Positions 10,198 through 22,135 of a stretch of 64,000 bases of DNA are shown here, one piece after another. Made by a program: the position numbers and the translations under genes. The first letter of the stretch is position 1. Every line of letters starts with the position of its first letter. The notes under the pieces were generated by a model, which did not search any database, was not told the DNA's origin, and saw only the letters and a list, made by a program, of their open reading frames with translations. Source of the stretch: Letharia columbiana (Eukaryota; Ascomycota; Lecanoromycetes; Lecanorales; Parmeliaceae); NCBI RefSeq assembly GCF_014066305.1, contig NW_023501091.1:62001-126000 (forward strand). Direction: 5' to 3'.

Positions 10198-12092
10198 TTA
10201 CAGGGCTCCCGCAATGCCGGACAGGAATATGCTCAGTCCATGGGCTCCTGGATCTGGTACTTCTTCGAATCCTGTACCACCAACATAAACAGATCTCCCC
10301 AAACTTGCTTTCATTCCTTTCGTCTTGTCGGCGCCCTCCTTTGCAGCCTCGGCAGCTTTCTGAACGTTTCCTGTCTTCTTGAGCACATCCACAAATGGAG
10401 CCAAGGCATCCATCAAAGTCCGATCTCCCGGTTGCGCTGGGGTATATTTGCCGAGGCCTTCGATTGACATTGCAAGAGCTTTCGCCCAGATTTCTGTTGT
10501 GACTGGAGTGGGCGACGACGAATCCTGACTTCTCACGTTGGAAGCCAATGAATTGAGGAAGATGGCGTACAGAGCGCCAGAAGTGCCATCCATGTTCTGT
10601 TCCACAGTCGGCACAATCTTCGCGAAAGTCATCATGGCATCGTGGGATGACAAGCTAGGCAGCACCCTGAGGACTGCCTCCGCTCCACGTTTGAGGCCGA
10701 GACCGCAATCGCCGTCTCCAACGACGCTATCGTATCTGGTAACTTCGGCCTCGGCTGCTATGAGCTTATTGAGAGCAGGCTCCAAGGCCTTCCGTAAACT
10801 CGTTGGATCGACTGTGCGTCGTCAGTCTGCGAAATCCTTGCACGAAAGGATGTGACTCACGCTTCAGATTGCTTGGCTCTGTCTCATCTTCCTCTTCTTC
10901 GGTCTTCTCTGGTGCCGGCTTATAGGTCTTCTCCCACGTATCCCCTGTCACGCACCTCGGCCACCCTATCGCATTTACGGGTGCGTCTATAAGGTCGAGT
11001 AACGACTTACCTGTGCCAAGGCCTGTGTCCGCCAATCTGAGAACGGAAACAATGAAGCCAGGTCCATCCAGGCTTCCAAAAAGCGTTCCCGATATTATTC
11101 TCCGGGGCTTCAATTCATATTTATTCTCCAGCTGTGTCGTGACTTCGGCTGTGATGGCGCCAAGTTCCAAGTTGCTCACTCCACCAAAGTTGTTGATCAG
11201 CAATACTGTCTCATCGGTCTTAATCATTCTCACATATGCCCGGTTTTTGTCGCTTTGATCGAGCATTTGGCTGAGCATGATCTTCACCAAGCCTGGCAAA
11301 TCTGTTTTGACTTTCTCGCATCCAGGTTCATTGTGTATTCCCATCCCAATCTCTACCAGGCCTGGTCCCAATCTCTCTTCTTCTTCCCTTGCTTCTTCGA
11401 TGCCATGTCCGGGCACATGCACCCTGCTCAAACTAGCTCCCAGACTGACCAGGTTATGGACCACCAGCCTTCCCACCCTCGCACAATCCTCCAGCCCAAC
11501 ACCCCGCTCAGCTAACGCGCCGCAGATCTTCACCACCAACGCCGTTCCTGACAAACCTCTTCGGCCAACCTTACCCCCTTTTGCGCGCCCGACGCCCACA
11601 TCATCCCCTACGACTACCATTTCTACCTTCCTCCCCAACGCCCGCGCCTTTTCAACCCCCATGCCGAAGTTCAGCACATCACCTGTATAATTCGTCGCGA
11701 TCACAAGCACACCTTTGCTCTCCGGCGGCAGCCTATGCTGCAAGCACGTTCTCACTTGTTCAGCGCCTGGAGAAGCAAAAATGGTGCCGGCGACGCAAGC
11801 AGTGAGGAGACCGTCGCCTACGAAGCCAGCGAATCCGGGTTCATGGCCAGAACCACCGCCGCAAACGACGGAAACGTTGTGAGGTTGGGAGAGAGAAGAG
11901 GGGTTACGGTACACAATTTTGTTGGGAGTGTCGAGCAGCAGAGATGGATTTGTCAGGGTGAGGGAACGGAGGGAGGAAAGTACGGCATGGGTGGGATCGG
12001 TGAGGTAGTGCTTTGCTGCTGGGGCGAGATGTCAGCACCAGGGCAATTGGGAAAGAGATGTGCTACAGCCCCGTTCCCGACATACCAGACAT
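10198..12092 (-). CDS. dak: Dihydroxyacetone kinase (DhaK-DhaL fusion)
   Basis: Exons 12092-12086, 12015-10861 and 10811-10198 encode 591 residues. The DhaK half has the conserved GGGSGHEPGFAGFVGDG loop and IHNEPG, with His230 expected to bind dihydroxyacetone covalently. After an acidic linker (EEEEDE) the DhaL half carries the metal/ATP motif VVGDGDCGLGLKRG, followed by MDGTSGALYAIF. It phosphorylates dihydroxyacetone (and glyceraldehyde) with ATP in the cytosol, part of glycerol use and dihydroxyacetone detoxification. The first coding exon is only 7 nt (ATG plus four bases), and its acceptor is a tandem CAGCAG, so an isoform with one extra residue is possible. It diverges from the glyoxalase II gene across 366 bp. 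The C-terminus ends in a compact Ala/Gly-rich tail. Confidence 0.95.
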
Positions 12093-12458
12093 GTTTATGA
12101 GAGCCAGTATGGATAGCCGCTATGAGAAGGAGAGTATGGAGAGAAAACGGGAGGCATGAGGCAGCAAAATGTCTCTTCCTTCAAGCCATGGCGGGCCATT
12201 TGTCTCTCGAATGCGGGGAAGATGTGGGGCTCGTGGGGCTCAAGCAGCTCTCGGCAAAGCTTCCCCATTGGTTACATCGACGTAATGACATCGAGTCTCA
12301 GGTACTCTTGCATCTATCTATCAATGTATGTCATCGCGTTGACTCGACCTTCTTTTGCTAAGCCGTTGAAAACTCTAGCAGCTAGTGTACATTATTTCCG
12401 TGCATCCCTGCTGATGGACCCATGCTGACTTTGCTCGAAGCTTGCCGTCACACGCGCG
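12093..12458. promoter_or_regulatory. Divergent promoter, DAK / glyoxalase II
   Basis: A 366-bp interval lies between the start codons of dihydroxyacetone kinase (-) and glyoxalase II (+). No coding signal of its own is seen. The arrangement would allow shared regulation of two steps that limit toxic triose carbonyls, which is an inference. Confidence 0.5.
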
Positions 12459-13662
12459 ATGCATATCCAATCGATACCCATGTGTAAGATGAACGGCTGG
12501 AGCATTACCTCCTGAATTGAACTTGACTAAAGTACATTGGTCTTCTAGGGACTGGATCTAGCAACAATTACGCCTATCTTGTGAGAGACGACAAGACGAA
12601 TGATGCCGTTATCATTGATCCAGCGAATCCGCCGGAGTGTGTTCGGTCCTAGGGAAGCCATGGGGCCATTGTCTGACAAATTCTTGCAGGGTAGCTCCTG
12701 TAGTCAAGGAACAGGTTGATGCTGGGAAGATCAACCTGACTGCGATAGTGAATACTCATCAGTGAGCCCGGCTCAACCCAGTAAGCCAACGAAGATACTT
12801 ATACACATGCCACAGCCACTGGGACCATGCTGGAGGAAACAAGAAGATGGTCGGCGTTTCATCTGAATAGCTACAATCCATTACTTACGACTCCGGTTAG
12901 CTCGCTCATTTCAAAGACCTCCCCGTCATCGGCGGCAAAGACTGTGAAGCAGTCACTCGGACACCCAAACACGACGAGACCTTCAAGATCGGTTCCGGAA
13001 TCACAGTCAAGGCTTTACATACGCCATGCCATACACAAGACAGCATTTGCTGGTTCATGGAAGACGATTCAGAGAAGGTGGTTTTCACTGGAGATACATT
13101 GTTTATCGGAGGTTGGTAAATTCCAGGCTTGAGATGGGACTGAACGCGATATTGATGAATGGTGTCTAGGGTGCGGAAGATTCTTCGAGGGTACCCCAGC
13201 TGAGATGCATACGGCGCTGAACAAGACGCTGTCGGCGCTGCCGAATGATACTAAGGTCTATGTGAGTATTCGCGAGTTATGGAACCAAAGGCTGGGATGC
13301 TGATCGAGTAGCCTGGCCACGAATACACAAAGCAGAACGTCAAGTTCTTGGCTAGCGTGCTGCAAACAGAGCCCGTGAAGAAACTGCAGACCTTTGCAGA
13401 GAACAACGAGCAGACGCAGGGAAAGTTTACGATTGGGGATGAGAAGGTAGGATTCAGGGTCCTTGCTTACTACATACCGAAGGCTGATCAGGAAAAGGAA
13501 TATAATGTTTTCATGAAATTAAATGTGAGCGGTTGCCTTTGGGCATGAAGGCAATGAATCTGTGCTAATCTGCCACAGGATCCAACCGTTCAGAAAGCAA
13601 CAGGCAAAACAGATGCTGTCGATGTCATGGAGGCGCTTAGGGAGATGAAGAACAGCATGTGA
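12459..13662 (+). CDS. glo2: Glyoxalase II (hydroxyacylglutathione hydrolase)
   Basis: Nine exons (12459-12483, 12549-12636, 12690-12761, 12816-12849, 12901-13111, 13170-13261, 13312-13446, 13492-13524, 13579-13662) encode 257 residues, with all phases consistent. The metallo-beta-lactamase motif THHHWDH lies at residues 60-66. It is followed by [21 protein letters not shown], the metal-bridging [15 protein letters not shown] and the glutathione-side PGHEYTKQN. Known reaction: hydrolysis of S-D-lactoylglutathione to D-lactate and glutathione, the second step of methylglyoxal detoxification. Two donors (GTCGGC after exon 4, GTTGGT after exon 5) are weak, but only these joins restore the conserved motifs. 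Eight introns in 1.2 kb is unusually dense for this window. No mitochondrial presequence is visible, so a cytosolic form is likely. Confidence 0.93.
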
Positions 13663-14090
13663 ATACAGTAAAACTCAATTGGTCTGCGTTTCTCCGAATT
13701 TGGGTATATGACTGATTTGGTATCGATGGATAGGCCTGCGCCAGAAAAAGCGAACTTGTAATATTCAACATTAGCGGGTTTGTGTACTATCACACTCAAA
13801 ACCTCATAGAGATCCTCGGAATATTCTTCTGAGACTTGCAATGTGTATATTAACCCCTCATGACGTCAGTTCGTTTTGGGCAGCTCTGCAGTCCTTGGAT
13901 GTCTCGCTCTTTTGCTTGATCAGTTCATTCCCAATTTTCATATACTTTCCACAGATGCACAACACCTGGACTAGGACAATCAACAAGCCAAAACTCACTC
14001 GATTGTGATTTTCAAAGTCGCTCTTGTTTGCTCACAAAGGTTCGCCAGCAATATCTTAGCAATCCAGAAAATCGCGTCATCATCTTCGTC
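13663..14090. promoter_or_regulatory. Upstream region of the DUF1264 gene with a CRE palindrome
   Basis: This region holds the 3' flank of glo2 and the promoter of the next plus-strand gene. A perfect TGACGTCA lies at 13861-13868, about 225 bp before the ATG. No other gene is seen. Confidence 0.4.
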
Positions 14091-15091
14091 ATGAGTGCAA
14101 CGGAGAACGTCACGAACGACGCCCAAGGGAATCCAATCACGACGAAGAGCCAAGTGCTAGAGACAGGGGCGGCAGCCGGACAGGTCTCGACATTCTGTCA
14201 CTCTAGAGAGATCTTACCCACTAACAATTCGCGCCTCGTCAGAGTTTCGGCCCCATCAAAGCTATATGCGCCCATCTTAATGCCTTCCATGTCTACGCCT
14301 CTGACCCTCAACGTTGCGTTGAGGCAAACCACTACTGCTCGCATCTGAATGAAGGTAAGCATCGATCTTTACTTCTCATTCTTCATGTCTCCCAGCTTCG
14401 CACATTGCTGACATATCGGCCCACAGACGTCCGCCAATGCCTCATCTACGATACCCCTGCGCCCAACGCCCGTCTTATTGGCGTCGAATACATGATCTCA
14501 GCCACCCTCTATAAGACCCTGTCACAGTCCGAGCGCAAGCTCTGGCACTCTCACGTCTTCGAGGTCAAAAGCGGTATGCTGATCATGCCGGGCCCGGAAG
14601 GATTGCCAACGGGAATATGGGAGGAGGCAGAGACCAAGGAGATGGAGGATGTGGTGGGGTTGTATGGGAAGACGTATCATTTCTGGCAGGTGGATAGAGG
14701 GGACAAGTTGCCGTTGGGAGGGCCGGAGTTGATGATGAGTTTCACGGGTGAGGGACAGCAGGAGGGGTTGAGTGAGTTGATTGGAGAGAGGGATAGCAGG
14801 TTCAAGGTCTCGAGCAAGCAAAAGAGGGACAAGAGGGCGTATATTGAAGAGCCAGAGGTTCATGAGGGTACGGGGGATATGCGAGACTTGGGTGATTGTG
14901 TACGCTGACAACCATAATGCAGATGCGGATCGCGTATGGAAGGACTCTTCCGCCAGCGAAGACAGCAAACAGCGACCCGCTGGCGCCACCAGCGACGAGA
15001 CTTCTCTCCTCAAAGGTATACACCTCTTAACATCTCCCGCTCTAGACCACCGCTTAGCTGACATTTCCCAGGCACCCACTCATCCACTTAA
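14091..15091 (+). CDS. Oil-body-associated-like protein (DUF1264 family)
   Basis: Exons 14091-14183, 14243-14354, 14427-14867, 14923-15015 and 15072-15091 encode 252 residues. The core matches the DUF1264/OBAP family: [20 protein letters not shown], then [44 protein letters not shown] and a [16 protein letters not shown] block. Plant members sit on lipid bodies; the biochemical role in fungi is not established. No signal peptide or membrane segment is present. The last two small exons encode a Ser/Thr-rich tail after the conserved domain, and their placement rests only on splice signals and phase. The N-terminal 30 residues are polar and poorly conserved in character. The family call is strong, the function open. 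Confidence 0.85.
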
Positions 15092-15949
15092 ACTGTCCCC
15101 TCTCACTCGCGGATCTCGTACGATTGTAACAACATGTTTCCTCCAACTCCCCTCTACCAAGCAAAAAGCAAGGCGTCGAATCCATTGAAGGGCCGAGCGG
15201 GGGCCGGAGGAGTCTTGCAAGCAAGATGGGTTTCAATTTTGCTTCACTGTCCACGCCTGCGCATCCTGTAAGGTGGTGATGGCAGGTTCTAGCTATCTTA
15301 GAAGCGTTGAGAGAGATGGTACGACATGAGACATATGAAAACAATCATGATCCCCATAGAATTTGGGCCCATAAGCCAATGCGATGGAATGAGACACACG
15401 GAGGGGATGAGGATCATATGGGTATCAGGGTCCGGAAGCCCTCCCACCTAAAGACAGGCACCGCTTTTTGGTTTGAAATTTGAGCCACTTCCTCCATGAT
15501 CTTAACAGTCTTGGGCGTCCGTCGCGCACCGAAGAGCCATGCATTAGAAATGAAAGGGCATGATAGACGTCGATAGCAAGGTTCCGGAGGAGAGTGCTAC
15601 CGTCTAGGATTGTTGACAGATATATTAGGGGCAACGTACATATATCTGTGACAGGGCACGATGAAGCGAAGTCGAAGAGAATTTCAGCGCGGTAGATAAA
15701 ACCCCGTCGCGCTAAATCACATTAGTCCCTCGCTTCCGTCGAAGGTCTTGGCGTCCCACACATTTCCCGACAGCAACCTCAGATCTTCGCATCACCGACT
15801 TCAAGAACTTATTCGGCGCCGCCAACACAGTGAGACCGTTCTCTCCTCCTATCGCTGACATTCGAGACCGTGGGCAAACCTTGCTGACTCCGTGTAGGCC
15901 TACAGACAACACCTTAATCCTCCGCTACTGCCAAGCGCGCACCGCAATC
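15092..15949. other. Intergenic region and 5' leader of rps29
   Basis: No gene was recognised in this stretch. The right part (about 15720-15949) is the likely 5' leader of the ribosomal protein S29 gene. It contains a candidate leader intron ending at the GTGTAG near 15897, which is an inference from splice-like signals only. Confidence 0.4.
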
Positions 15950-16351
15950 ATGTCTCACGAATCAGTCTGGTACTCAAGACCTCGCGGATATGGGAAAGGG
16001 GCTCGCTCTTGGTACGGTCTCTTCCACTGCCTCCCTCGTTCTCCCCCTACCTGTACTCAGCTCGTCGGTGCCATCTCGAGCGCAGACAGATCGCGCCTTC
16101 AAATGTCTTGACACAGAGTCCCTACGCGAGAAGCAGATGCTGATAATATGGCCGTGTTAGCCGTATCTGCACCCACCCCGCCGGTCTTATTCGCAAGTAC
16201 GGCTTGAACATCTGCCGTCAGTGCTTCAGGGAAAAGTCTTCGGATATCGGGTTCACAAAAGTAAGAGAGTTCATGACCCACACCGCGAGCCTGGACGGAG
16301 CGGGGACCAATAGGAGATATAGCTAACGCGTTGGACCTGCAGCACCGATAG
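15950..16351 (+). CDS. rps29: 40S ribosomal protein S29 (uS14)
   Basis: Three exons (15950-16011, 16161-16260, 16343-16351) encode exactly 56 residues, the usual length of eukaryotic S29. Exon 1 reads [20 protein letters not shown]. Splicing then creates the zinc-binding pairs C21-x2-C24 (CRIC) and C39-x2-C42 (CRQC) around [10 protein letters not shown]. The protein ends in DIGFTKHR, with the last two codons and the stop in a 9-nt third exon. It sits in the small-subunit head near the mRNA channel. The 149-nt first intron and 82-nt second intron are longer than most in the window, as is common in fungal ribosomal protein genes. No single uninterrupted frame covers it, so it is easily missed. 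Confidence 0.95.
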
Positions 16352-17486
16352 GTCAATGGAGCAATGAGGGTTGTACGGTGGATGCGTGGGGGGGGTTGGA
16401 TGAAAGAGTAGTGGAGGCATACCAAGGAAAATGATGCTGGATCGATGCTTGAGGCGTACGGCTAGTCAGGCACGATAGACGAGAAAACATGATGCTTGCA
16501 CATAAGCTCCCTTGAGCCAAATCGCACATCTTTCGCACAAATGACCGTGTCCTGCCCCCAATGTTGATTTGTGGTCGAGCCGCCTACCTAAGGTCCCCCA
16601 CTTCAGTTGTGGGGCTTCTTAGAGAGAGCATGACAGTCTCTGCTGGGGTCTCAAACGCGTTGAAAGTGAACTCGCCAAAGTTGAGCAAATATTAGCAAGC
16701 ACTAACTACTATCTGAAAGAAAAAAAAGATCCTGGACCTGGATCGAACCCGTGACCAAGGGGCAAAAAGCTCAGGCTGGGGCCAACAACCTCAGACCGTC
16801 GGTCTGTGAAAACCGCGGATCACTTCATTGTGGTCATACCCTACGAAAACCCCAATGAAGGGATTTTATACCACAGCCCCGAAGGGCGAAGCAAATGACC
16901 CTATCTTGTCCTATATTCTAGGGGAATATTTTTTGAAAACCCCCCCCCCTTTCAAAAACCAAACAATCAATCAATCAACCGCCGCTCGACTCCAGCCAAT
17001 CAACAAAAATGGCTCAGCTCCTACAAGAAACTCCAATGAACAGAAATCCCAGCACATCCCCGCGTGACGAACAGGTTTCTTTTGCCCTTCCCGATTTGAT
17101 CGCGCAGTGGCACGAACGGATGGAACTACCAGGAACCCGAATCTAGAATTTTAATGTGTTCCATCCCTCTTCCATCCCTCCCCCTCCCCCCAACCTCCAC
17201 TCCATCCAATCCCGTCTAATGTGTCCCATCCCTCCCCTTCCCTTCCTTTCCTTCCCATCCATCAACCACCCAACACCCAACACCCCCCCCCCTTCTCTCT
17301 CCCAGCCCTCCTTCCCACCTCCCAAGAAGGACACAAACCACAACCCACCCTCCGCCTACAGACGCTTACTCCCCGTTTCGACCCACCCACACGCACGCAC
17401 GCACCACCCAAGGCAGTTCAGAGCTCTGGCGAAGCATCATTCGAAGACGGTAGTGGCAGTGGCTCTGTCAACCCCGTCCGCCAGGG
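16352..17486. other. Gene-free region with pyrimidine-rich tract
   Basis: No gene was recognised. The left part is the 3' flank of rps29. Around 16580-16610 there is a small CCCCAC/GTGGGG hairpin. Near 16727-16800 lies a tRNA-like scrap on the minus strand. From about 17155 to 17350 the plus strand is strongly C/T-rich (repeated CCCTCC and CCATCC), low-complexity DNA bordering the repeat nest. Confidence 0.5.
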
Positions 17487-17831
17487 GAGATAATATCCAT
17501 CGAAGTGAAGGGCTGTTAGGAGGGAGATAATTTCTCGAATAGGGCTTAGAAGAAGAGATGACATCCATCGAAGTAAAAGGGTAATTACTCGTTAGAAAAC
17601 ATATCTTGAAAATACGTATAAGTTATAGCTGCGAGCTACAATTTTTATAAGGCGAGTAAATCACGCTTCTACGATTGAAGAGTAAGGAGATTTTGTTTCG
17701 GGATAAAAACGGTCGATGATCCCCTGTACGCCAAAGATACGTACCCGTAATGGTGCGGCGGTCCCTAATAAAATTCCATCAACCCTATCCATTAGGAGAG
17801 ATGATGTCTATCGAAGCGAAAGGGTGGTTGC
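17487..17831 (+). repeat. Tandem host repeat of ~243 bp, left part
   Basis: A block starting GAGATGACATCCATCGAAG at 17555 recurs at 17798, giving a period of 243 bp. A third related start lies at 17487 (GAGATAATATCCATCGAAG), followed by a truncated unit. The second full unit is interrupted at 17831 by the outer LTR element and resumes at 23483. The repeats contain no open frame and diverge by many transitions. Confidence 0.75.
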
Positions 17832-20800
17832 TGTTGAGATTTGCTGCAGCACCTGTGTTGAAGCTACCCCATATGGTGGCAAATAGGGGTATAAGTAGCC
17901 CACTCAGCACTCTCATAGCTACCTAATCAATCAATAGGGAGTTTCAGACCACTTTTTTTTTTGCTGTGGAATAGTGGAATATTCAGACTTTCAGCTATGG
18001 AAAAATGGAATTATCTAGATTAGTCTAAATACCCCCACTATTAAATAGGCTTCTTTAATAAATTTATAATAAAACCGCTTAGTTATTACTCGAGAAAACC
18101 GTATAATCTTCCTTATACCTAATCCTTTCTACCCTAAATTCTTATACGGCTATACCTCGTTTATCGAAAAAGAAAATATATAGACGTAAGCTATTTAATC
18201 TCTTTCTTATTAGTTATATAAGACGCGGTTCTAGATATTATATAACGAGAAGATAGCTGATAATTTACGAAGTATTTATAGAGTAGCGTTATATAAAGCC
18301 ACGACTCTTTATATCTAAATTAGACTAGGCGAGTTATATTCTTTCTTAATATAACGACGCTCGATAGCGAGTCTTTACCTATATAAATTCTAAGAGTTTT
18401 TAGTATATTCTTTAACTTATCTCTTATAATCCTATATTTTATAATAACTTCTCTTATTAATAAGCTTTAATTAAGATATAACTTAAGATCGTATTATAGA
18501 AGCTAGAATATAATAAAAGCGTAAGTAATTATCGTTTCTTAATTAGTTAATAAAGCGTCTTAAAGAAATATATAAATAATTATACGAGACGAGTTATAGT
18601 AGCTCTATTTCAGCTATAAGAATAGTATATTCGATGATTCTCTAAGATAGAGCGACGATATAAGAGTATAGTAAATAATAATAGAAAAGACTTTCTCGAA
18701 GTAATAGAAAAGGCGGATAAAATAAATATCGTACTATTATATAAATCTAAAGACGTATTTAATAATAAAAATTTCTTTAATAAAAAGAAGAGATATATTA
18801 TCGATCTTTACGATATATATAACTCGTCGAAGAGATTTATCTATATACTTATCGACTTTTTAAATATTACTTATAATATAAGAGTATAAAGTTATACTCG
18901 ACTATATTAAGACTTAAAAGCTTACTTCTTAGTAAGATAGTATATACTCGTTAATAATATATACTCTAGTATAGAGTACTTAGTTCCGCTATATAAAGCT
19001 TTATATACGAGATAAAGAAGAATTTAAATATTTAATAGACGACTTTCCAGTATAAGAATCGATATCGAATATATATTCGATATTCTTAAAAGAGGAGATA
19101 AAAGAGTCTTATCGGGCTAAGATTAATCTTAAATACTAATAAGTAATACGAATATACGTATATATAAATTACTACCTACGTTATTCTTTATAATATTCTA
19201 TTAAATCTTAATAATATTTAGAATAAAGAAGAAGAATAATAAGTCGAAGACGATAACGACGATAAATATAATAATAAACTTATTAGTCTTATATCGCTAT
19301 AGCGATATTAGAAATATAATAAGAGAAAGATAATAAGAGTTATAGTTCTTAAAAAGACGTCTTAATTATATTTTTTTTTATATAGTAAGGAAATTAAAGT
19401 GGAGGTAGAGATACGGTCGTAAATAACGATATTTAATTCTTTTTAAAAGATATAGCGCGATAAATTAATATAGAATTTTAGTATTAGACTTAGCGCGAGT
19501 GCATTTAACGTATAAAATACACTTATTCTTAATAGAATACTTACGATATTTTATAACACTATTTTTTTATACTTTACGAAGAAGAAAATCTTCTCCGTAA
19601 GTATTTTCTTCTTCGACTATACTTTATATAAATCTTATATTTTTTTAAACGAATAGTAGAAGGAGATAATTAAATATTTATAAGAAATATTATAATCTTA
19701 GAGCGTAATATAGTATAAAATTACTATTAAATTAACTTAAGTAGAGTGCTATATATATATTCAACTTTACGTCTCTTCGTAAGTATTTTTAAAACTATTA
19801 TTTAACTCTATATTTAATTATTATTCGAGGATCTAAAAATATTATATCCTCGCTATTATTCTTTATACTTTCGTATTTTATATTAAAGATATAATACTCT
19901 CTTCTTATTTTTATTAATAAGGACTTTAGAGCGAGCTATTTTAGAGATATAATAAAGATTACGCTACTATCTTTTAAGCTTAAATTACTAATAGCGATCC
20001 TCTCTTTCATCTTTAATAAGCTCTCTTTAATGAGAGTTATTTATCTTCGCTTATTCGAATATCGATTCCGCTATAATTATTCGTTCTTTATTAGGTTTTT
20101 AGCGACTACGGCGAGACTTCTCAATATTATCGCTATTCGAGTCTTTCGATATAACTAGCCGTTTAACTCTCTTTAGAATATCTAATTTATCTTTCGCTTT
20201 AAGAGCTTTAAAAGCTTTAAGAGCTTACGTAGAGACTTATTCGAATATCTTTACGAAAGACTACTCTACGGTTTTAACTAAGGCTATCTTAGAGCGATAT
20301 AAGATGGGCGTTTTAGATAGCTAAGTAAGAGGCTTCGAAGAAGACTTATTAAGAATATCGTAGAGATCGATATCTAAAACTAAAAGAGGAGGAAGAATAA
20401 TCTTCTTAATTACCTACTCCGCTATCTTTATCTTATCTAAAGTCGTTATAGCTAAAGAATAAGCTAAATATTTAAAGTCCGAGTCTTCCGCTTTATTAAT
20501 CTCTTTCTCTTTCTTAATTATAGATTTTTTATATTCTTCTAACGCTTTCTTATTAATATTACCCTCTATATCTTTATTATTAAATTTATCTAGATTCGTC
20601 TCCTCGATAGTCTATTTATTACGCCGTAGAGATTATCTAGATTTAATAATAATTAAAGAATTAACGCCGGGATAATCGTTATAGACGCCTTCGAAGTTAT
20701 AGAATTATAAATACTTCTTAAGAATAAAGTTTTCTACTATAGTACTATACGGGCTATTTAAATTATACGTCTTATAAGTATTAGTATTAATATCTTAGCT

Positions 20801-20988
20801 AGACCCTTCGGCCTTTATTCTTATATTCTTATAGTTCTTAATTATAATATCTATTTTATTAGAGATCTTCTTTCTTATTATTAATAGCTTATTAATTAAT
20901 CTCGTATCTTTAAGTATTCTTCCCGCTATATTCGTATATATACTTATTATCTATATCTTATAGTTAACTACGACTTCTTTCTTATTAC

Positions 20989-21153
20989 TGTCAGGACCAG
21001 CATAGGTGCGATACCAGTATGGGTGAGGTAGAATAGGATAATAAGGCTACCGAACTATGTATGTAGGAAGGAGGCATGATATAGTAGGAGATGCCTCCGC
21101 CAAGGCCCGCTAGCCATAGGGCTGAGTGGTGTGTCAAGGGTACGCTCGTAACA
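20989..21153 (-). repeat. LTR of miniature element (3' LTR in element orientation)
   Basis: This 165-bp copy starts TGTCAGGACC and ends CTCGTAACA. It differs from its partner at 22136-22300 at three sites near its right end. Confidence 0.9.
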
Positions 21154-21641
21154 CTACCCCCCCCTCTCAATAGCCATGGCCCCCATGGCTGGTAGACCGG
21201 AGATGCACGCCCATCGCTTGCCCTGTGTCTCCAAACATCCATAGCCCGTGTAGGCCTCGACCGGAGAAGATTTGCCGAGGTGTAGCGGTATTGCCGGGCC
21301 GCATGCTGGTCTTGACTGTGCCATGCCTGCATTGTCCTTCAGAGATCCTGGAGATGTAGCCACATCTTGCCTGCGTACCAGCAAGATTCTCCGAATTCTT
21401 CTCCTTGCCCAGTCTTCTTGCCATAGTCCTTCGGTAGAATTGAAGAAAATCCAACGCATGCATGTGTCGTAAATCCCCCCCAACACCTGTTGGCAGCCTG
21501 GCCTGGGAGCTTCACTGTAGATTTGCCCTGTGTCTCCCATGCTCTTGCCATCAAAAATCCATCCTCCGTTCCATCTCGTCGATTCGTAGGGTTTGGTAGG
21601 AAGGTAGGTGATAAGAATTTGAATGTGTTGAATGCCATTTG

Positions 21642-21850
21642 GTAGCAGGCTCACTATGTAAATGCCGACATGCCATTTGGTAGCAGGCTTCACTATGTGT
21701 GTTGTCGACATGCTCAGTGAAGAGGTCGATATGTGTCGTTTCGGGGCTGTTCCCGTCGCCGTTGTAGCAGGCTCACTATGGTGTTGTCGACATGCTCAGT
21801 AAAGAGGTCGTACGTTTGCTGCCTTTGTAGCAGGCTCACTGTGTGTGTGG
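21642..21850 (+). repeat. Internal repeats GTAGCAGGCTCACTATG in the miniature element
   Basis: Four copies of GTAGCAGGCTCACTATG or close variants begin at 21642, 21680, 21764 and 21827. Two are followed by a shared TTGTCGACATGCTCAGT(G/A)AAGAGGTCG stretch. Such internal repeats are unusual in so small an element. Confidence 0.75.
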
Positions 21851-22135
21851 GGTTTGTGACGATTTCTTTCTATTATCAATTCGCTAGTCGTACGAATAGT
21901 CCCTGTGCCTTATTTATCCCTCGCCCACTGTTCTGGCGAGGCCGTTCCGCTGTCCCGTTAGGCTCTTTGGAATCGAGTTACCCGTCTGGTGGGCTTACCC
22001 AGGGATACGATGGCTCAACTTGGTTTCTTGCCAAAGCCCCTGCCAGCGCATTTCTTTGAATTCGTCCGCTAATTCGAATGGAGTGTGTCCGATTGCATTT
22101 CTCTTCGCCGGGTATACGAAGGAGCCTTATTATAA

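Noticed and set aside
16727..16800. Functional tRNA gene on the minus strand
   Set aside because: The T-stem has two mismatches and no acceptor stem can be paired. Reported only as a curiosity.
21154..21711. 185-codon minus frame inside the miniature LTR element as a gag-like gene
   Set aside because: It ends in the polypurine tract, overlaps other frames of similar length, and shows no zinc knuckle, protease or other retroelement motif.
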